This document shows positions 62,138 through 64,000 of a stretch of 64,000 nt of DNA, in pieces. The stretch is from Nitrososphaerales archaeon (GTDB lineage: Archaea; Thermoproteota; Nitrososphaeria; Nitrososphaerales; Gagatemarchaeaceae). Location: positions 1 to 64,000 of the forward strand of contig JAJTZB010000007.1 in the NCBI GenBank assembly GCA_032906765.1. The letters run 5' to 3'. The notes under the pieces are model-generated. The model made no database searches. It worked only from the letters and a program-made list of their open reading frames with translations, and was not told the origin of the DNA. Within the stretch, counting starts at the first letter, position 1. The number at the start of each line of letters is the position of its first letter. Made by a program: the position numbers and the translations under genes.

Positions 62138-62572
62138 TCAGCTCTTCGGTCTGAAAGCCTCGGGACTCTCCCTCTTCAAGCCGGGGACCGCGTCCAGGTC
62201 TGCGTCGCCGGAGATGACGACCTGAACTCCCTTGCTCATGGCTGACGCGCAGTGGACCGCATCCCTGGGGGCCAATTCATGATCTTCCACAAGCTTCTGG
62301 GCGCGGACCAGGAGCTCCTCGGTCACTGGTACGAACCTCAGATTCGGAAAGTGCAGTAGCTTCTTCCCCGCGCTCAAGGAATCCGCCTTGCCCACGGTCC
62401 TAAGTACCACCCAGACCACCTCGTCCCAAGTCAGGACGGAAGTGTATGCCACGATTCTCCCCTGCTCGATATAGCGGAGGACCCTCGTCGCCGCCCGTGC
62501 CCTTCCGATGTCTCCATAGAGGACCGGGCCGATGAAGACGTTCGAATCAACGTAGACGCTTGAAGCGCTCAA
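62138..62572 (-). CDS. PIN-domain (VapC) toxin
   Basis: 144 aa from TTG 62572. SASSVYVDSNVFIGPVLYGD (Asp), LTWDEVVWVVLRTVG (Glu), LAPRDAVHCASAM (Asp) and ISGDADLDAV (Asp) form the four-acid site. It overlaps the antitoxin gene at 62547 by 26 bases. Confidence 0.85.
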   Translation of the reverse strand: MSASSVYVDSNVFIGPVLYGDIGRARAATRVLRYIEQGRIVAYTSVLTWDEVVWVVLRTVGKADSLSAGKKLLHFPNLRFVPVTEELLVRAQKLVEDHELAPRDAVHCASAMSKGVQVVISGDADLDAVPGLKRESPEAFRPKS

Positions 62573-62807
62573 GATGCTCTTCCTCCAGAATCTCTTCCAC
62601 ATCCACTTCGTGGTCCAGCTTCTTGGAATACGTGCTCAAGAAGTAATCGACGTAGTTCTCCGTCGGAGCCCCGAGCCTCCTGACAACCACTTCCCCGTTC
62701 CTGAACTCGACCGTGACATCGGTTCCCTCCCGGATCCCAGCCTTCTCCCTGACATCTTTCGGGATGACAACCTGTCCCTTTTCGCCTACTCGCATCCTCA
62801 TTTTCAT
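62547..62807 (-). CDS. AbrB-type antitoxin (VapB)
   Basis: 86 aa. MRVGEKGQVVIPKDVREKAG, then TDVTVEFRNGEVVVRRLG is a classic AbrB hairpin; an acidic C-terminal helix (DHEVDVEEILEEEHLERF) would cover the toxin. Upstream direct repeats TTATACTTT at 62816-62824 and 62835-62843 overlap the promoter and could be its operator. Confidence 0.88.
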   Translation of the reverse strand: MKMRMRVGEKGQVVIPKDVREKAGIREGTDVTVEFRNGEVVVRRLGAPTENYVDYFLSTYSKKLDHEVDVEEILEEEHLERFKRLR

Positions 62808-63016
62808 ACTTCAGGTTATACTTTTAACTACCACTTATACTTTCACTTGGCTAATCTCTGACCCGCCATGCAATCGATGCATTGGGGCATCCCGGAGCTC
62901 TCGAGCCTTCAAGTTCGGCTCGTCTCTTGGATGGGGGTGGTGTTTATGATATCAAAAAGTAGATGAATGTAGGTGTCTGACGGTTGGACGGCGACCGGCC
63001 CTGGAGTTGGACAACT

Positions 63017-63580
63017 ATGGAAATCGGCGAGCATTTTGAGCGAAAGGCCAAGACCGTCCTCGCGGACCTTGGGTTCGCGGACATACGGGATGGTCCCAAG
63101 ATGGCGCCTTACGACTTGACGGCGATGAAGGATGGCAAACTTCACTATATCGAAGTCAAAGGAAGCCTCAGCGAGAAGATAGCGGTCATGTACTATGTCC
63201 AGATGGGCAAGCTGAAAGCGCTGGCACACATGGACAACGTGCTCTTTCTTTTCATCGCTGGGAGGAACGCAGAAAGGTGGAAACTCGTTGAATTTGATAA
63301 GATGCAGGATGTAAGTGCCAGAGTAAGGCTGTACTCTGGGAAACTCAGAGTCAGGATCAGGACCGCGACGAAGAACCTCACCCTTCCCTCTGGAAACCCC
63401 GTTGGGCGCCCCCGCACACTTCAAGGAACCAAGCTGGTCCCTCTCAGAATCGACCGCCGACTCATCGATTTGTTGGACAAGCAGGCCGAAGAGGAGGGTG
63501 TTTCCAGGCAGACGCTAATGGGCCGCATCCTTGCCTCGGCCGTGCTGGAGCAATTGCGTACGTCTGCGAAGGCAGAGTGA
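63017..63580 (+). CDS. PD-(D/E)XK nuclease fused to ribbon-helix-helix domain
   Basis: 187 aa from ATG 63017 (TTG 62984 possible). MEIGEHFERKAKTVLADLGF is a typical first helix with Glu. APYDLTAMKDGKLHYIEVKG gives D-x(n)-E-x-K at the active site. The C-terminus (about 135-185: TKLVPLRIDRRLIDLLDKQA, then SRQTLMGRILASAVLEQL) is a ribbon-helix-helix DNA-binding segment. A combined nuclease and DNA-binding protein could be a restriction or toxin-like factor. The partner is not evident. Confidence 0.75.
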   Translation: MEIGEHFERKAKTVLADLGFADIRDGPKMAPYDLTAMKDGKLHYIEVKGSLSEKIAVMYYVQMGKLKALAHMDNVLFLFIAGRNAERWKLVEFDKMQDVSARVRLYSGKLRVRIRTATKNLTLPSGNPVGRPRTLQGTKLVPLRIDRRLIDLLDKQAEEEGVSRQTLMGRILASAVLEQLRTSAKAE

Positions 63581-63631
63581 CCGCCAGGAAGCGCTTGTAT
63601 GTTCACAACGGGGCAGGGAATCGCGATAACA

Positions 63632-63706
63632 GCCTCATCCCGAGCATCTGAAGCGCCTGGAGGTGCTCCCTCGTCTGGGGCTTGGGGACTGGTTCGTCCG
63701 CGGCGA
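63632..63706 (-). pseudogene. Displaced fragment of an aIF2-gamma gene
   Basis: The minus strand encodes DEPVPKPQTREHLQALQMLG, matching aIF2-gamma (60895-60968) almost exactly at protein level while differing at many silent sites. Similarity stops abruptly on both sides. It is too short to function and probably comes from a diverged aIF2-gamma allele. The rest of 63581-63832 has no gene. Confidence 0.65.
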
Positions 63707-63832
63707 GGGCCTCCTTCCCGGAGACCGGGTATTCCATCCAGATGGCCGAAGCGAGAGTACCGAGTCCAAGTCGTCGGGATGCGATGGAAGAATCGGACGC
63801 CTGTGTTCCAAAGAATCAGCAGTGCTCGTCAC

Positions 63833-64000
63833 TCATTCGAGGTCGTTCCATCGTACTATCAGCTCCCCAAACTTTCTGGTTATTATCCTCATGAATCGTC
63901 TTGGGCTCACAATCCGGATGCCCTTGAACTTCTTCAAATCCTGCAAATGCCTGTCTCCAGACACGACGTAAGCAGCCTTCCCATCGTAGGCGGTGTTCAA
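63833..64000 (-). CDS. PIN-family toxin, C-terminal part (runs off window)
   Basis: The last 55 codons are present; the 5' part lies beyond 64000. AYVVSGDRHLQDLKKFKGIR and IVSPRRFMRII match the C-terminus of COG1569-type PIN toxins (SGD-x-HLL). Another member of the TA-rich region. Confidence 0.75.
   Translation of the reverse strand: MNTAYDGKAAYVVSGDRHLQDLKKFKGIRIVSPRRFMRIITRKFGELIVRWNDLE

Noticed and set aside
1-64000. CRISPR array or cas genes
   Set aside because: No regularly spaced direct repeats and no Cas proteins were seen; tnpB is the only RNA-guided nuclease relative.

Overview
The window is from a high-GC archaeon. It encodes archaeal/eukaryotic-type ribosomal proteins (S4, S6e, S24e, S27ae, S28e, L7Ae, L18e, L24e), archaeal RNA polymerase subunits Rpo3, Rpo10 and Rpo7 with Spt4, aIF5B, aIF2-gamma, deoxyhypusine synthase, TBP, and the archaeal lipid enzymes mevalonate kinase, isopentenyl phosphate kinase and a GGPP-type synthase. 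Many genes have a TATA element about 25-33 bases before the start codon and use GTG or TTG starts, which suggests leaderless transcription. The gene set fits a Thermoproteota (TACK) lineage, perhaps Nitrososphaeria/Thaumarchaeota-related. That placement is inference.

Bases 102-17536 look like an integrated element. The window opens with a tRNA-Ser(GGA) gene that folds only if two introns are removed. The last 17 bases of the tRNA plus 3 more are repeated exactly at 17517-17536, as expected for attL and attR. Just inside attL are a ribbon-helix-helix protein and a tyrosine recombinase, then an archaeal AAA ATPase with repeats at its start, a divergently transcribed HTH regulator, and a membrane/coiled-coil protein with a nuclease-like C-terminus. 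The rest is sparse accessory DNA: small zinc-ribbon and lysine-rich proteins, a cysteine-cluster protein, an RNase H-fold protein, a methyltransferase, a TBP, an rps10 gene with no ordinary start codon, a truncated pyrE, a decayed integrase, and several tRNA T-arm-like scraps.

Bases 17.6-30.7 kb are chromosomal metabolism: a carbohydrate-type ABC importer with both permeases fused, a small P-loop kinase, guaB-purA-purB, deoxyhypusine synthase, glmS, and an HTH regulator with an S-layer-like C-terminus.

Bases 30.7-54.1 kb are an informational supercluster: S13-S4-S11 facing away from rpoD-L18e-L13-S9-rpoN-S2-MEMO-mvk-ipk-GGPPS-gltX, then L7Ae-S28e-L24e-ndk-infB, S6e, and S27ae-S24e-dpcK-spt4-rpoE. 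Four selfish genes sit in it: two free-standing LAGLIDADG-type proteins between ribosomal/RNAP genes, a LAGLIDADG intein in the aIF5B P-loop, and a tnpB abutting the aIF5B stop codon. A structured RNA candidate with an L7Ae-type kink-turn lies upstream of dpcK.

Bases 54.2-64 kb hold a flippase, two glycosyltransferases and NAD synthetase, then a toxin-antitoxin-rich region of several PIN and AbrB-type proteins around aIF2-gamma, a PD-(D/E)XK nuclease fused to a ribbon-helix-helix domain, and a short displaced copy of part of the aIF2-gamma gene.
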